A stretch of 64,000 bases of DNA from WTHC01 sp965218725 (GTDB taxonomy: Archaea > Thermoproteota > Nitrososphaeria > Nitrososphaerales > Nitrosopumilaceae). Where the stretch lies: positions 434,001 through 498,000 of the forward strand of contig CBDCLO010000002.1 in assembly GCA_965218725.1 (NCBI GenBank), given 5' to 3'. Made by a program: the position numbers and the translations under genes. Positions 63,713 to 64,000 of this stretch are shown here, piece after piece. A model generated the notes under the pieces. It made no database searches and was not told where the DNA came from. It saw only the letters and a program-made list of their open reading frames with translations. Position 1 is the stretch's first letter; the number at the start of each line of letters is the position of its first letter.

Positions 63713-63786
63713 AGCCTCGAGTGGGATCTGAACCCACGATCTAACGTTTACGAAACGTTTACTTTTCCATGCTAAGCTATCGAGGC
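63713..63786 (-). tRNA. tRNA-Thr (anticodon CGU)
   Basis: On the minus strand, acceptor GCCTCGA pairs with TCGAGGC. The anticodon stem AACGT/ACGTT closes the loop TTCGTAA with anticodon CGT. The T arm GTGGG-TTCAGAT-CCCAC is perfect. No intron or encoded CCA is seen. Confidence 0.93.
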
Positions 63787-63807
63787 ACTGTCAAAATTTT
63801 ATCAGGG

Positions 63808-63818
63808 TTTATAAAAAG
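63808..63818 (+). promoter_or_regulatory. TATA box of the phosphohexomutase gene
   Basis: TTTATAAAAAG is centred about 26 bases before the GTG start at 63838, as expected for a leaderless archaeal transcript. Confidence 0.5.
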
Positions 63819-63837
63819 CATTTCTATACTTAACCTG

Positions 63838-64000
63838 GTGAAAGTATCTATATCTGGAATAAGAGGTATTCTAGGAAATGATCTTACACTCAAAGACATA
63901 TTAAAATTTTGCAATAATTTTGCTACTGTAATTAAATCTAATAAATGTATTATAGCGAGCGATGTAAGACCAACTTCACATATGATTAAAAATATTTCCA
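63838..64000 (+). CDS. Phosphohexomutase (phosphoglucosamine/phosphomannomutase), 3' end outside window
   Basis: The visible 54 residues read VKVSISGIRGILGNDLTLKD, then an alpha/beta segment with IIASDVRPTS. SGIRGI and ASDVRPTS match the start of alpha-D-phosphohexomutases (usually SGIRGIFGEDLTP ... GRDTRPSS). The enzyme interconverts sugar phosphates for glycan precursors. The start is GTG. The catalytic serine motif lies beyond the window. Confidence 0.82.
   Translation, partial: MKVSISGIRGILGNDLTLKDILKFCNNFATVIKSNKCIIASDVRPTSHMIKNIS

Noticed and set aside
60302..63786. Integrated element bounded by tRNA-Cys and tRNA-Thr
   Set aside because: I found no repeat of the tRNA-Cys 3' end downstream and no integrase gene, so only an accessory patch is claimed.
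1..64000. CRISPR array or insertion sequence
   Set aside because: No regularly spaced repeats, transposase motifs or paired terminal repeats were seen on either strand.

Overview
The window is chromosomal DNA of an ammonia-oxidising archaeon (Nitrososphaerota/Thaumarchaeota), most likely a marine Nitrosopumilales-type lineage with a very A+T-rich genome. The diagnostic genes are a eukaryote-type topoisomerase IB, an ADP-forming acyl-CoA synthetase next to an enoyl-CoA hydratase as in the thaumarchaeal 3-hydroxypropionate/4-hydroxybutyrate (HP/HB) cycle, a histone, a TFE-beta/RPC39-like factor, and ribosomal proteins L21e, S30e and S17e. Many genes start with TTG or GTG. Several have a TATA-like box about 25-30 bases before the start codon, so many transcripts are probably leaderless. 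Assignments come from reading motifs by eye; no database search was run.

Layout. 1-4 kb: diphthine synthase (5' end outside the window), FAD synthase and riboflavin kinase, then dnaG and an IscA protein. 4-7 kb: two HP/HB-cycle enzymes. 7-11 kb: glutamate dehydrogenase, proteasome alpha, a methyltransferase and a TatA-like protein. 11-16 kb: a nickel-pincer-nucleotide cofactor cluster (larC-larE-cysteine desulfurase facing malate dehydrogenase-larB). 16-24.5 kb: a VIT1-type transporter, a radical SAM enzyme resembling GDGT ring synthases, topoisomerase IB, an intron-bearing tRNA(CAU), a broken SirB1-type gene, small zinc and coiled-coil genes, tRNA-Ser and an isocitrate/isopropylmalate dehydrogenase. 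24.5-28.3 kb: the archaeal housekeeping run HemK-KsgA-DUF655-RpoF-L21e, then radA (a perfect palindrome lies at its start) and S30e. 28-37 kb: a second radical SAM paralogue, pyrK/pyrD, Nop5-fibrillarin, RNase HII, Trm1, FtsJ and TFE-beta. 37-41.4 kb: an accessory patch with an OLD-like ATPase and a secreted Ig-repeat protein. 41-48.8 kb: APRT-MTAP purine salvage, a TrmB-type regulator, an Hsp20-like membrane protein, topoisomerase VI A/B, a KH protein and aIF1A. 49-60 kb: aIF2-beta, DUF373-UppS-Nudix, PyrF, PurA, zinc/iron small proteins, Sua5/YrdC, a THUMP protein, a ubiquitin-like-Cgi121 fusion, S17e, TatD and a histone. 60-64 kb: tRNA-Cys, an AIPR-type defence gene with cysteine-rich neighbours, a winged-helix regulator, tRNA-Thr and the start of a phosphohexomutase.

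Genes that work together: the NPN cofactor genes with a sulfur donor and malate dehydrogenase; Nop5 with fibrillarin; APRT with MTAP (recycling adenine from methylthioadenosine); PyrD with PyrK; Sua5 with Cgi121 (t6A tRNA modification); and TopoVI A with B. The best candidates for something undescribed are the ubiquitin-like-Cgi121 fusion, the NPN cluster coupled to a cysteine desulfurase, the AIPR/zinc-ribbon patch, and the palindrome at the radA start. No CRISPR array, insertion sequence or rRNA gene was seen.
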